Counted from the first letter of the stretch, positions 27,079 to 37,549 are shown. The stretch: DNA of 64,000 nt from JACQFZ01 sp041485885 (GCA_041485885.1 JBGPKL010000007.1:41404-105403), one strand, 5' to 3'. Translations and numbers: made by a program. The notes: generated by a model from the letters alone, not told the origin.

Positions 27079-27372
27079 TCAAACCGGATAGTCCAACTCC
27101 CGTTGGTGCCGTATTGCGAGGATACGAACTTGATCCTGCGCAGGCAAAAAGCGGTACAGCGCGATATAGCCGGTCTTGCCGTAGGAAATTACCAGCTCGC
27201 GCAGATCGCCGACGACGCTTCGGCCGATCAGTGGATGATTGGACAGGGTTTCGGCGGCCTCGCTGATAGCCGTCGCCGCTGCTAACGCGGCGCGCGAGTC
27301 GTGCTCGACGAGAAATTCGAACGCGCGCTCAAGATTAGCGAGTGCGTTCCCCGAGTAAACTACTTGCGCCAC
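27079..27372 (-). CDS. ParE/RelE-family toxin
   Basis: About 97 residues from GTG 27372 (VAQVVYSGNALANLERAFEFL). It shows the ParE layout: two N-terminal helices, then ALSNHPLIG-type and DLRELVISYGKTGYIALYRF strands, ending RILAIRHQRELDY. ParE toxins block DNA gyrase; RelE relatives cut mRNA. The gene overlaps the 3' end of the upstream antitoxin gene by 13 bases, the usual antitoxin-first order. The in-frame extension to 27420 is not family-like. Confidence 0.88.
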   Translation of the reverse strand: MAQVVYSGNALANLERAFEFLVEHDSRAALAAATAISEAAETLSNHPLIGRSVVGDLRELVISYGKTGYIALYRFLPAQDQVRILAIRHQRELDYPV

Positions 27373-27641
27373 GGCTTGGGCCGAGCCGCCCGACGGTTTC
27401 GTGCCAACCGCTCCAGCCACGGATGTACGTCCTCGGCTCGATACACCGCGGCGCCTTCCTCGACGGCGATATCGGCAGCCAGCGCCTCGCGCACAAATTC
27501 GCGCATCCGTTCCGCGCGTGCGACCTCGCGTTCTAACGCCTCAATCATGAGACTGTGCGGAGAGCGCCCGGTCTCTTTAGCCAGACGGGCGATGCGTGTT
27601 CTGAGCTTCTCGGATAGCTTGAGCGTAGTCGGGCTGGTCAT
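27360..27641 (-). CDS. Ribbon-helix-helix antitoxin
   Basis: The product has 93 residues. Residues 1-45 (TTLKLSEKLRTRIARLAKETGRSPHSLMIEALE) fit a ribbon-helix-helix DNA-binding domain of the CopG/ParD type, and the C-terminal charged part would bind the toxin. It lies directly upstream of and overlaps the ParE-type toxin gene. It should repress its own promoter. Confidence 0.88.
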   Translation of the reverse strand: MTSPTTLKLSEKLRTRIARLAKETGRSPHSLMIEALEREVARAERMREFVREALAADIAVEEGAAVYRAEDVHPWLERLARNRRAARPKPWRK

Positions 27642-27718
27642 GGCAACGCCAATTCACTGAAGTAATACCATAGTAGCACCGAGCTTCCGCTCGGACAAAC
27701 GCGGCCGCTTCCGACCAA

Positions 27719-28666
27719 CTATGTGGCAATCGCGCGCAATCTAGCCATGACTTGCTCATCGACCGCAGGGACGATTTGCAAGGTTCCAAGGTTTTCGTTT
27801 ATTTGCTTCACCGTCTTCGCACCGAACAAGACACTGGAGATGCGCTTATTCCGTAAACAATAGGCGAACGCCAGTTGCGCGGGCGTGCAACCGATCTCGC
27901 GCGCGACAGCGGTGACTTGCTCGGCCTTTTGCAACATTCCCTTCCGATGCAACTCTTCAAGTTGCGCTTTCTCCAAGCGGTTCGCCGCGCTCGCCTCAAC
28001 GCGATTGTATTTTCCGCTCAGCAGCCCACCGTGCAGACTATAAGAAGCGACGACACCGACACCGCATGCATCACACACTCGCACGATCTCAAGGTCTTCG
28101 ACAGGAGCGCGCTGCAATATGCTGTACGGCAATTGCGCCGCGCACGGCGGACGCAGCCCGTGCGCCTTCGCCACCCGACAGGCTTCCTCGATCTTCACCG
28201 CCGGCCAGTTCAAAACGCCCCAGCTCCGCAATTTACCGGAGGCGATCAAGCGATCGACCTGCTGGAGCATCTCGATCAGGGGCAAGGACTCCGGCAGCTC
28301 CGCGCTGTAAACGATATCCAGATAATCCGTCTGCAGCCGCGACAGCGAGCCGTCCAATTCCTCGGCGAGGGTTTGCTTCGGATAAAACTCATGCCAGAGC
28401 TTGTTCGCGATGACAAGCTCCGCACGTTTCCATCCGCCTTTGCGCAATAGACCACCGAAGACTACCTCCGAATAACCCGTGGCCAACGGCGCTTTCCCGG
28501 TTCGGTCGTCGTAGCGAGCGTCATCCAGAAAATTAATGCCTTCGGCAATGCCGCGCACAATTACCGCCAGCGCCTCCTGCTCATCGATATATTCGAAAGT
28601 GAGCCACGATCCCAAGGAAAGCGCCGACACGGAAATGTCCGAGTGGCCTAATTTTCTAAATTCCAT
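27719..28666 (-). CDS. Aldo/keto reductase (Kv-beta-like)
   Basis: This 315-residue TIM-barrel protein opens MEFRKLGHSDISVSALSLGSW. Catalytic-type residues are in the FLDDARYDD segment (Asp and Tyr), IANKLW (Lys) and a following His-containing strand. The late QLAFAYCLRNKRISSVLFGAKT binds NADPH. The sequence pattern is of the voltage-gated potassium channel beta-subunit-like group. It reduces aldehydes or ketones in the cytosol. It is monocistronic by spacing. Confidence 0.9.
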   Translation of the reverse strand: MEFRKLGHSDISVSALSLGSWLTFEYIDEQEALAVIVRGIAEGINFLDDARYDDRTGKAPLATGYSEVVFGGLLRKGGWKRAELVIANKLWHEFYPKQTLAEELDGSLSRLQTDYLDIVYSAELPESLPLIEMLQQVDRLIASGKLRSWGVLNWPAVKIEEACRVAKAHGLRPPCAAQLPYSILQRAPVEDLEIVRVCDACGVGVVASYSLHGGLLSGKYNRVEASAANRLEKAQLEELHRKGMLQKAEQVTAVAREIGCTPAQLAFAYCLRNKRISSVLFGAKTVKQINENLGTLQIVPAVDEQVMARLRAIAT

Positions 28667-28687
28667 ATCGCAAACTTGCTCGCGGCA

Positions 28688-28725
28688 TTAAGGAACCTCT
28701 GATTAATTCAGGCGAACCGCTGAGG
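28688..28725. repeat. Half copy of the GGAAGCTCTGATTAATT repeat
   Basis: GGAACCTCTGATTAATTC matches the left arm of the dispersed inverted-repeat family; no matching right arm is seen. It lies between two minus-strand genes. Confidence 0.5.
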
Positions 28726-28774
28726 CATTCCTCAAAAAAGTTGCCCATACGCAAACCGCCTGACGCACGGTGGA

Positions 28775-30037
28775 TCACGGCACCTCCGCCATCGCCGCGT
28801 AGGAATGACGTCGGAAATGACGTAGCGCAAGGAGCGTGGCCACCGCCTGCAGCGCGGCGCAGAAAAAGAACGGCGCGCCGACGCGCCAATCGTTACTCGG
28901 AAAATGAGACACCGCGCCGAGCAAAGGTGCGCTGATCATCGGCGCGAACACCGACGCCAAACTGGTGAGAGAGGCGACGGCGCCCATCGTCTGACCTTGC
29001 GTCGTAGCGTCGGCGGCATTCGAGACCATGCTCTGAATGGCCGGTACCACGGTATAGCCGAAGAGATTGCAGACGATGAGCACGTACATCATCCATCCCG
29101 ACGTAGACAAACCGTACAACAGAAAGCATAACGTGCTCGACACCAGCCCGATGGCGGCCAGTCGCGACGCGCCGAAGCGATCCAATAGTCGCTTCAGTAA
29201 CACGCCTTGTACTACGACCGAACTGAGGCCGACGGCGAACAACGCCCAGCCGTTTTGCTGCGGCCCCCACCCGAAGCGAAAGCCGGTGTAGAGCACCCAA
29301 GTTGTCTGCAAAATAAACTGCGTCAAGCTTCCGAGAACTATTACCGCAATAAGACCTCCCACATTTTTCAACTGCGCGAGCTGTACTAACGACGAAACCG
29401 GATTTGCCGCGCGCCACGACACGGCGCGCCGACGATCGCGCGGCAGCGACTCGGGCAACACAAAGTAGCCGTACATCAGATTCGCGAGGGCAAGGCTGCC
29501 GGCGACAAAGAAAGGAAGGCGAATGTTGATGTCGCCGAGCAGTCCGCCCATCGCCGGACCGAGGATGAAACCGAAGCCGACCATCGCTCCGAGTTGCCCG
29601 AAGCGCCGCGCCCGATCCTCGGGCGGCGTGATATCGGCGGTATACGCGTTGGCCACCGCAATATTGGACATGAGCGCCCCGCTCACCAACCGCACGAGGA
29701 TAAGCATCCACAACTGTGTAGCCAGCGCGGTCACGAAGAAGCTGACCGCCATTCCGCAAAACCCCAGTAACAAGACCGGGCGGCGCCCGTAGCGATCGGA
29801 CAACGCTCCGAGAATCGGTGAAGAGAAAAAGTTGGCCACGGCGAATGTGAACATCATCGTGCCGAACCAGAACGCCTGCTCGGCGAGATTGGCGGTGAAG
29901 TCGCCGACTAACACGGGTAACACCGGGATCATGAGACCGATCGACACCATGTCGATCAGCGCCGTGAACATGATGAACCGCATGGCCGCCGGGCGAACAA
30001 CGGGCGATGGCATCGGCGAATGTGGACTTGAGCTCAA
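28775..30037 (-). CDS. MFS transporter, TetA-like (drug efflux type)
   Basis: 420 residues with 12 predicted membrane helices. The loop 2-3 motif GALSDRYGRRPVLL and the helix-5 motif GFGFILGPAMGGLLG place it in the DHA1/TetA branch, proton antiporters for drugs. DMVSIGLMIPVLP is typical of the first helix of the branch. It has no adjacent regulator, so a tetracycline specificity should not be assumed. Confidence 0.88.
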   Translation of the reverse strand: MSSSPHSPMPSPVVRPAAMRFIMFTALIDMVSIGLMIPVLPVLVGDFTANLAEQAFWFGTMMFTFAVANFFSSPILGALSDRYGRRPVLLLGFCGMAVSFFVTALATQLWMLILVRLVSGALMSNIAVANAYTADITPPEDRARRFGQLGAMVGFGFILGPAMGGLLGDINIRLPFFVAGSLALANLMYGYFVLPESLPRDRRRAVSWRAANPVSSLVQLAQLKNVGGLIAVIVLGSLTQFILQTTWVLYTGFRFGWGPQQNGWALFAVGLSSVVVQGVLLKRLLDRFGASRLAAIGLVSSTLCFLLYGLSTSGWMMYVLIVCNLFGYTVVPAIQSMVSNAADATTQGQTMGAVASLTSLASVFAPMISAPLLGAVSHFPSNDWRVGAPFFFCAALQAVATLLALRHFRRHSYAAMAEVP

Positions 30038-30080
30038 GATTGTATGGACACGGGCGCGCGCCCGGATCGCTCCACGTTAC

Positions 30081-30953
30081 TCAACTACGCACGCGCAGAA
30101 TGACGACGTTGCCAAGCACGGACACCGCGATACCGATCCACGTCAGCACGTGCCAGCGGAAACCCTCGAACGCCGCCGAGATGACGAGCGCCATGATCGG
30201 CACCATCACGCCAATATAACCGGCGCGCGCGGGGCCGATGCGCTTTAGCAGCGTGAGGAAACCGGCGAAGGCGACGATCGAGCCGAAGATCGCGAGATAG
30301 AGCAGCGAGAGAACATACGCGGATGTGGTTTCGAACGTAAGCGTCTTACCGCTGGCGAGGGTCACGACGAGCGCGACGAGCGCGCCGTAGAGCATGCCCC
30401 ACGCCATCGACTGCCATAACGGGAGGCGCGCTTCCTGGTTGCGGTACGCTACCAGGCTACCCAGTGTGGAGACGATTACGGCGACCGCGGTGTAGATCGC
30501 GCCCAAGACCGGGTTGCCGCCATCTTGCAGGCGCGCGAATTCGGGCGAGAACACCAGCACGATGCCGGCGATCCCGAGCAGCGAACCGGCGGTCACGCGT
30601 CGCGTCATCGGCGTACCGAAGAAGAGCCGGGTGCCGAGCATACCGAGCAGCGGACTCGCGGAATAACCCACCGCCACCAGTCCAGACACCACCTGCTGCT
30701 CGGCGTGGTACACGAAGATGTAGCTCACGCTGAACATGAAGATGCCGAACAGCACGAGCCACGCATGCTGCCGAAGCTGGTAGCGCAGCGACAACCCGCG
30801 CGCGAGACAGTAGGCGAAAAGGAGAAACGAAGCGAGCAGGAAGCGGTAGAACACGCTCGCCTCCGGCGCGACGCTGCCAAGCTGGAACGTGATCGCGATC
30901 CAGGTCGAGCCCCAGATCGCCACGCACGCGAGGAAAAGTTGCAGATTGCTCAT
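30081..30953 (-). CDS. EamA/DMT-family transporter
   Basis: This 290-residue protein has ten hydrophobic segments in two homologous EamA halves (for example IWGSTWIAITFQLGSV in the first and ALVALVVTLASGKT...LYLAIFGSIVAFAGF in the second). The family exports metabolites and amino acids. Its stop lies 44 bases upstream of the MFS gene start on the same strand, so the two may be co-transcribed. Substrate unknown. Confidence 0.9.
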   Translation of the reverse strand: MSNLQLFLACVAIWGSTWIAITFQLGSVAPEASVFYRFLLASFLLFAYCLARGLSLRYQLRQHAWLVLFGIFMFSVSYIFVYHAEQQVVSGLVAVGYSASPLLGMLGTRLFFGTPMTRRVTAGSLLGIAGIVLVFSPEFARLQDGGNPVLGAIYTAVAVIVSTLGSLVAYRNQEARLPLWQSMAWGMLYGALVALVVTLASGKTLTFETTSAYVLSLLYLAIFGSIVAFAGFLTLLKRIGPARAGYIGVMVPIMALVISAAFEGFRWHVLTWIGIAVSVLGNVVILRVRS

Positions 30954-31110
30954 TAGGGAGGTCGCCGCCCACCCGGGGGCGTTATTTTTATGGCGATAGG
31001 GTATGAAGCTAAGGAAGAAGGAGTGATTAAACGCTGTTTATCGTCCGATTCCAACTCGCCCCGCCGTCTCTCTCTCGCTTTGCTACACTTTCCACCAGCG
31101 GACCCGGCCC

Positions 31111-32277
31111 TTGCGATCTTCCGCGTACAAAACAACGACCCGAAGCCGAGGTACTCTGTCCGTGCCGTCCATAAACCGCGTCAAGCAACAGAAACGGGCC
31201 ATCATCAATCAGCATACCCAGGCGGATAACGTCAAAGGATTTACGCAAGTTCTTACGACGCTGGTACCTCTCTCGGCGCTTTGGTATGCGGCTCTGCTGA
31301 GTGCCGGCATGTCGTACTGGCTAACCGCCGGTGTGACGTTGCTGATGAGTTTGTTCTTGTTGCGCGTCTTCGTGCTGATGCACGAATGCGGTCATGGCAG
31401 TTTGTTTCGCGTCGCTCGGCTCAACAAGACATTTGGTTTTATCTTTGGCGTCGTGTCGGGTATGCCGCAGTACGTTTGGTCGCAGCATCATGCCTATCAC
31501 CATGCGACCAACGGCAATTGGGCAAAATACCGCGGACCCTTGAATACCGCGTCGGCTGACGAATACACGGCGATGACCGGCCGGCAGCAGCGCAGGTATC
31601 GACGTGCGCGCAACATCTGGTTGGCGCCTTTTGCGGGATTTTTATACTTGATCTTTAGCCCTCGTTTTACCTGGCTGAAGGGCAGTGTCAGCCTTGTCGG
31701 TCACATCCTCAAAAGAAAAGTCGCTCAGCCGAGCATATCCGCTAAAACGCATGCCGCGGATTTTAAAACGCCCTATTGGGCTTCCGCTGAAGAGTATTGG
31801 CATATGTTTTGGAATAATGTCGTACTGTTGAACGCATGGGTGTTGATGTCTTGGTATATCGAACCGGCGCTGTTTATTGTCGTATACGTAAGCAGCGTGT
31901 CGTTGGCCGGAGGGGCCGGGATTGTACTTTTTACGGTGCAGCATAATTTCGAGCATTCCTACGCGAGCGGTGATCAGGGCTGGGACTACGACACCGCGGC
32001 GATACGAGGGACGAGCTTTCTGGTCTTTCCGCGCTGGTTAAACTGGTTTACCGCTAATATTGCTTACCACCATATCCATCATTTGTCCGCCAAGATTCCG
32101 AACTACTGTTTGGCTAAGTGCCACAACGAAAACGAAGATCTATTTTCGGACGTTACGCGCGTCAAGTTGTCTCGGGTTCATACAGCGCTAAAGTATGTTC
32201 TGTGGGACACGCGCGCGCGTCGAATTATTTCCGTGGCTGAGTATGAACGACAAACCAAACAACGTAGTTATGCTTGA
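31111..32277 (+). CDS. Membrane fatty acid desaturase
   Basis: The product has about 388 residues with the three histidine boxes of acyl desaturases: HECGH (91-95), HHAYHH (about 127-132) and HHIHH near residue 317. Four membrane helices bracket them. The boxes bind the di-iron centre that introduces double bonds with oxygen. The start is uncertain: the ATG at 31111 or a GTG at 31162 would both keep every motif. It is divergent from the EamA gene. Confidence 0.9.
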   Translation: MRSSAYKTTTRSRGTLSVPSINRVKQQKRAIINQHTQADNVKGFTQVLTTLVPLSALWYAALLSAGMSYWLTAGVTLLMSLFLLRVFVLMHECGHGSLFRVARLNKTFGFIFGVVSGMPQYVWSQHHAYHHATNGNWAKYRGPLNTASADEYTAMTGRQQRRYRRARNIWLAPFAGFLYLIFSPRFTWLKGSVSLVGHILKRKVAQPSISAKTHAADFKTPYWASAEEYWHMFWNNVVLLNAWVLMSWYIEPALFIVVYVSSVSLAGGAGIVLFTVQHNFEHSYASGDQGWDYDTAAIRGTSFLVFPRWLNWFTANIAYHHIHHLSAKIPNYCLAKCHNENEDLFSDVTRVKLSRVHTALKYVLWDTRARRIISVAEYERQTKQRSYA

Positions 32278-32540
32278 CCTCCTCTCTTAGCTCCGCGTTG
32301 TCCACGCGCCAACGGGAAAGCGGCACAGTAAAAGGAATGGTTCGCACTCGCGCAAGCGCGGCAACTATTGCGCCACGAGGAAAGCAAGAAGGCCTTGGCG
32401 CTCGCCGAAGCGAAGCGCGTTCAGCGGTCAACGTAGCGGCGGTTCGTATTGTGCTTGCGACTCTCCGCCCGCGCCGGCCGGGCAAACGTTCTTGCGCGAC
32501 ATCGCATGAAGCGAGCGGATCACGTATCAACGAGCCGCCC

Positions 32541-33362
<822 letters not shown>

Positions 33363-33461
33363 CGTCTTTGCTCCCATTCTGATTCCTGAAGAATTCAACC
33401 CCGCGAACGAATCGGGTGAGCCGGTAAGGATACACCTCCCCGCCCGCGCGCGTGTGGCGAC

Positions 33462-34634
33462 TCAACGCGGAGTTCGAATCTGCGATGCGCGCCGATCGAT
33501 TCCATAGAACAACCCGACACCCGCGGCAAGCAGCACCGCGACGCCTGCGAAGGCGACTCCATAACCGGCAAGCTCGATCACGATACCGAAGATCGGCCCG
33601 GCGAGGAGCGGGCTGAGCAAGTCGATGGTGGTGTAGAAGGCCATCGCCGAACCGCGCTCGCGGGGCTTGGCGCGTTCCACCAACAGACTGAAGAGCACCG
33701 GGTATGTGTAGCCGTGACCGGCGCCGCAAAGAACGCCCGCCAGCAGTACGTGCAACGGCGTCTGCGCCGCCGACAAAACGACAAAGCCCAGCGCGTAACA
33801 CAGCATCGCGATGCCGAGCATGCTCCTTGGCCCGAGCCGGTCCGGAAGCCAGCCGAGGAACAGGCGCAGCGACACCGCGACCGCCGCGTACGCCGTGAAA
33901 AAGCCGCTGACGCCGCCCAGGTGCAAGGTCGGCACGAAGGTCTTCATGAAGATGAAAAGCGCGGCGAAAGAAATGAAGAACGCGGTTGCGGCGATCCATA
34001 TCGGCAACAGATTCGGTTGAGCGGTGATCGCGACGAGGCCGCGTGCGGGAAGACTGAGCGCGTCGTGCGGTTGGCGCACGTCGCGCAGCGGCAACGACAG
34101 TATCAAACCGAGCGCGGCGAAACCGAGAGCACCGAGAAATAGCTCGCGGTAGTTCGCGTACGCGAGGATCGCGTCGCCGAACTGCGCGCCGAGCCCGATC
34201 GTGACCAACCCGGCGATGCCGAAGATGGCCAGTCCTTGTGTTCGGCGCTCGGCCGGGACCAGGTCGGCGCCGTAAGTGAAAAGCGCCGTGTACCACATAG
34301 TGTGGGCGACGCCCTCGATCACGCGCACGGCGTATAGGAACCATCCGAGCGAGTCGATGACAAGGTAAAACGCGATAACGACGATAAAGAGCGCGGAACC
34401 GCCGAGTATCACCACGCGCCTGCCGCGCGCATCCATCACGCGCCCTACCAACGGCCAGGCGACGATCGAACCCAGGGCTTGCGCCGCCATGATACGGCCG
34501 ATTTCGGCCTCGCCCGCGCCGAGCTGCTGCAAGAATCCTGGCAAATGCACGAACAAGAAAGCCGCGAGGCTCAACATCATCGTGGCGAGCGCCGCCAGCA
34601 CGAAAGCGCGAGTGAACAAAGGTTGTTTCGACAT
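33462..34634 (-). CDS. MFS transporter
   Basis: About 390 residues, 12 membrane helices, with GRVMDARGRRVVILGG as the loop 2-3 motif and PAERRTQGLAIFG in the central region. ATG 34634 starts the first hydrophobic segment closely; an earlier ATG at 34670 is possible. The SDR gene lies about 100 bases downstream on the same strand, so a two-gene unit is plausible. Substrate unknown. Confidence 0.88.
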   Translation of the reverse strand: MSKQPLFTRAFVLAALATMMLSLAAFLFVHLPGFLQQLGAGEAEIGRIMAAQALGSIVAWPLVGRVMDARGRRVVILGGSALFIVVIAFYLVIDSLGWFLYAVRVIEGVAHTMWYTALFTYGADLVPAERRTQGLAIFGIAGLVTIGLGAQFGDAILAYANYRELFLGALGFAALGLILSLPLRDVRQPHDALSLPARGLVAITAQPNLLPIWIAATAFFISFAALFIFMKTFVPTLHLGGVSGFFTAYAAVAVSLRLFLGWLPDRLGPRSMLGIAMLCYALGFVVLSAAQTPLHVLLAGVLCGAGHGYTYPVLFSLLVERAKPRERGSAMAFYTTIDLLSPLLAGPIFGIVIELAGYGVAFAGVAVLLAAGVGLFYGIDRRASQIRTPR

Positions 34635-34674
34635 GACTGAACTTGTCGGAGAATGGTTCGCGCGCGACACAGCA

Positions 34675-35259
34675 TTAGGAACGCCGCTTCGCTTCCAGCG
34701 CCGCTTTCACCGCGCTCCACTCGCTCTTGATGATGCTAAACATCACGGAGTCTCGAATGCGACCGTCGCGCATCACCATGTGACTGCGAACGATTCCTTC
34801 TTCCTTTGCTCCGAGACGGACGATGGCGTCGCGCGACTGGGTATTCAAGACATCCGTGAGCAACTCCACGCGGTTGCATTGCCACACCTCAAACGCATGC
34901 CTCAGCATCAGATACTTTGCTTCCGTGTTGACGTGCGTTCTTTGCCACGACCGACCGAGGAAGGTAAAACCGATCTCGACTCTTTTGTGAGCGATATCGA
35001 TGCACCGGAAGCGCGTGCTACCGGCGATCCGGTTACTCGGCTTATCGATCGTGGCGAAGGCCAGTTCTCTCTGCGCGAGAAAAGCCGACTCGGCGGCAAC
35101 CAGGAAATTGCCCAAACCTTTGGGATGTGGAACGACGGTGACGGGAATTTTCCATAGCGCGCCGTCATCTATCGCTTCCGCCAGACCTTGCAAATGATGC
35201 GTCGCTAGCGGCTCAAGCCTAACGTTTTCACCTTCCAATATTATTTTTTCTATTTTCAT
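34675..35259 (-). CDS. GNAT-family N-acetyltransferase (RimJ/RimL-like)
   Basis: This 194-residue protein starts with LEGENVRLEPLATHHLQGL, the N-terminus of RimJ/RimL-type acetyltransferases. The conserved RVEIGFTFLGRSWQRTHVNTEAKYLMLRHAF block follows, and then an acetyl-CoA site ending in RLGAKEEGIVRSHMVMRDG. Members modify N-terminal amines or small molecules. It is 40 bases upstream of the MFS gene on the same strand. Confidence 0.9.
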   Translation of the reverse strand: MKIEKIILEGENVRLEPLATHHLQGLAEAIDDGALWKIPVTVVPHPKGLGNFLVAAESAFLAQRELAFATIDKPSNRIAGSTRFRCIDIAHKRVEIGFTFLGRSWQRTHVNTEAKYLMLRHAFEVWQCNRVELLTDVLNTQSRDAIVRLGAKEEGIVRSHMVMRDGRIRDSVMFSIIKSEWSAVKAALEAKRRS

Positions 35260-35328
35260 CTACGGTTGCCTTCTGGTGTAGTGTCCCAAATTCCGCTGCA
35301 CAAATCCCGCTACAAAAATGGCTCTCGG

Positions 35329-35409
35329 GTAGCCCGGATGAAGGCGCGTAGCGCCGCAATCCGGGGCATTCTTACGTCCCGGATTTCGCTGTCGCTCCAT
35401 CCGGGCTAC
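35329..35409. repeat. GTAGCCCGGAT inverted repeat, copy 2 (81 bases)
   Basis: It begins GTAGCCCGGATGAAGGCGCG and ends CGCTCCATCCGGGCTAC, with an inner CCCCGGAT...TCCCGG pairing. The copy at 42693-42773 is almost its exact reverse complement, and similarity extends about 20 bases past one end. Confidence 0.85.
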
Positions 35410-35458
35410 ATATTCGTCGTACGGGACAGGACACCAGAACCTATCTCAAAATCTCCAT

Positions 35459-35540
35459 GTAGGATGGGTGGAGCGAAGCGCAACCCATCAAAACATTATT
35501 TTGTTGGGTTTTGCCGCTCACGCGGCTCCACCCAACCTAC
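35459..35540. repeat. GTAGGATGGGTGGAGC inverted repeat
   Basis: GTAGGATGGGTGGAGCGAAG pairs imperfectly with CGCGGCTCCACCCAACCTAC. It is itself bracketed by TCTCAAAAT (from 35443) and ATTTTGAGA (to 35559), giving a nested inverted repeat of about 117 bases. No coding sequence inside. Confidence 0.8.
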
Positions 35541-35723
35541 ACTAGAGGCAATTTTGAGATGGGCTCTAGATTCATGACGTGCGGTTTGATTGCGCTGCTT
35601 CATAACCACGTGCGAACTCAACCTTGCTGCATGCTAGGATCGACGTACGCGACAAGTCAAACATCGCCGACTATTGACTGTCGGCATCAAGCCTCGCTGA
35701 GCTATCCCTAAAGGAGCGCCCTT

Positions 35724-36317
35724 TTGATAGGCTTCGCGCCGATGCCGCCTTCTCCAATTCAATTCGTGTCGCTCACGCCTCATCCTGAAACTCGTAGCCG
35801 GGCCGTGCATCGCATCGACGCGCGCATATCCCAAATGCCGGATGGAACGCTGGGCGTAACGTATATCCTCGAGGGCGATATCCCGGGACTGCGCATCCCA
35901 CCGGCGGGACCCGCGCGCATCGCCGATGAACTTTGGCATCATACTTGTTTCGAAGTCTTTGTCGCCCGCAAGGGCTCGCCCGCGTACCATGAATTCAACT
36001 TGGCGCCATCCGGCGAATGGGCGGTGTACGCGTTTCAGCGCTATCGCGCGCGCGCGCCGCTCGACGCCGACGCCGCGGACATGAGCCCGCGTATCGCCGT
36101 CCGCGCCGACGCGAAGACATTGGAGCTTGATGCCGTGATCCGCCTCGATCGCCTATCCCCGACGCACTCCGGCGCGAGGCTATCGCTCGCGCTCTGCGCG
36201 GTCGTCGAGGATCAAGACGGCGCGCTTTCGTACTGGGCCCTCAAACATCCGCCCGGTAAACCAGATTTCCATCACTCGGACGCGTTCGCCCTGGAGCTCG
36301 ATGAAGTTCGGGATTGA
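35724..36317 (+). CDS. DOMON-like domain protein
   Basis: The product has 197 residues. Its pattern (LTPHPETRSRAV, LWHHTCFEVFV, YHEFNLAPSGEWAVYAFQRYR, LALCAVVEDQDGALSYWALKH) is that of the bacterial DOMON-like family, a beta-sandwich related to heme- or sugar-binding DOMON modules. TTG at 35724 is chosen as the start because AAGGAG at 35711-35716 is 7 bases away; ATG 35742 is an alternative. The last codons overlap the start of the next gene by 17 bases, so the two are translationally coupled. Confidence 0.85.
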   Translation: MIGFAPMPPSPIQFVSLTPHPETRSRAVHRIDARISQMPDGTLGVTYILEGDIPGLRIPPAGPARIADELWHHTCFEVFVARKGSPAYHEFNLAPSGEWAVYAFQRYRARAPLDADAADMSPRIAVRADAKTLELDAVIRLDRLSPTHSGARLSLALCAVVEDQDGALSYWALKHPPGKPDFHHSDAFALELDEVRD

Positions 36318-37506
36318 CCGCCTGCGCGACGATCCGCGGCTGCGCAAACCGCTCGCGGGCCGGCGTGTGGCGCTGCTCGCGCATCCGGCATCGGTCACGA
36401 GCGATCTCGTACATACTCTGGACGCGGTCGCCGCGCTCAAGGAGGTGAATCTAACGGCCGCGTTCGGTCCACAACACGGATCGCGCGGCGACAAGCAGGA
36501 CAACATGATCGAATCGCTGGACTACACCGATCCGGCGCACGGTATCCCCGTGTTCAGCCTGTACGGCAAGGTTCGTCGCCCCACCGCGGCGATGATGGAT
36601 AGCTTCGACGTCTTGCTTGTCGATCTGCAAGATGTGGGCTGCCGGGTTTACACCTATATCACCACGCTACGGTACGTCCTCGAAGCGGCCGCGAAACACG
36701 GCAAGACGGTTTGGGTGCTCGATCGCCCGAACCCGATAGGTCGCCCGATCGAAGGGCTCAAGCTGCGCGCAGATTGGGAGAGCTTCGTCGGCGCCGGACC
36801 CTTGCCGATGCGCCATGGTCTGACGCTCGGCGAGCTTGCGAAGTGGTTCGTGCACGCGCTGCGTCTCGATGTGGCATGCGAGGTCGTGACCATGGAGGGT
36901 TGGATGCCGGCGAGCGCGCCCGGATACGGGTGGCCCGTCGGCGAACGCGCGTGGGTGAACCCGAGCCCGAACGCGCCCAACCTCGGGATGGCGCGTTGTT
37001 ACGCCGGAACCGTGATGCTCGAAGGCACGACGCTCTCCGAAGGACGCGGCACCACGCACCCCCTCGAACTTTTCGGCGCCCCCGACCTCGAGCCGCGCGC
37101 GCTACTCGCGGCGATGCAATCGCTCGCCCCGCAGTGGATGCGCGGTTGCCGCTTGCGCGAAAGCTGGTTCGAGCCGACGTTCCATAAGCACGTCGGCAAA
37201 CTCTGCGCCGGATTGCAAATCCACGTCGAGGACACCGCGTACGATCACGAGGCGTTTCGCCCATGGCGCTTGCTCGCGATCGCCTTGAAGGCGCTGCGCC
37301 AGATTCATCCGGACTACGACCTGTGGCGCGATTTCACGTACGAATACGAGCCCGGCCGTCGCGCCATCGACGTCATCAATGGATCGGACCTGCTGCGCAA
37401 ATGGGTAGACGATACCTCGGCCATCGCGTCCGATCTCGACGCACTCGCCAAACCGGACGAGCAAGCGTGGCGCGAGGAACGTGAAACCGTGCTGCTTTAC
37501 CGCTGA
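36301..37506 (+). CDS. DUF1343 / NamZ-like exo-beta-N-acetylmuramidase
   Basis: 401 residues with family marks RVALLAHPASVT, FGPQHGSRGDKQD, LLVDLQDVGCRVYTY, VLDRPNPIG, NPSPNAPNL and MLEGTTLSEGRGTT. In NamZ-type enzymes the conserved acidic residues in this last motif and the LQDVG region line the active site that trims N-acetylmuramic acid from muramyl glycans. There is no signal peptide here, unlike many secreted members, suggesting cytosolic recycling of cell-wall fragments. It is coupled to the DOMON-like gene. No MurNAc transporter is adjacent. Confidence 0.88.
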   Translation: MKFGIDRLRDDPRLRKPLAGRRVALLAHPASVTSDLVHTLDAVAALKEVNLTAAFGPQHGSRGDKQDNMIESLDYTDPAHGIPVFSLYGKVRRPTAAMMDSFDVLLVDLQDVGCRVYTYITTLRYVLEAAAKHGKTVWVLDRPNPIGRPIEGLKLRADWESFVGAGPLPMRHGLTLGELAKWFVHALRLDVACEVVTMEGWMPASAPGYGWPVGERAWVNPSPNAPNLGMARCYAGTVMLEGTTLSEGRGTTHPLELFGAPDLEPRALLAAMQSLAPQWMRGCRLRESWFEPTFHKHVGKLCAGLQIHVEDTAYDHEAFRPWRLLAIALKALRQIHPDYDLWRDFTYEYEPGRRAIDVINGSDLLRKWVDDTSAIASDLDALAKPDEQAWREERETVLLYR

Positions 37507-37518
37507 CGCGCGCGACTT

Positions 37519-37549
37519 GGCCCTAGCGCAGGTTAACTCCAATATCCCG
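37519..37549. repeat. Direct repeat flanking the cassette zone, left copy
   Basis: GGCCCTAGCGCAGGTTAACT through TATCCCG. 29 of 31 bases match the copy at 40222-40252. The two enclose the cassette-like genes. A third related segment (37648-37680) abuts the first cassette boundary. Confidence 0.75.
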
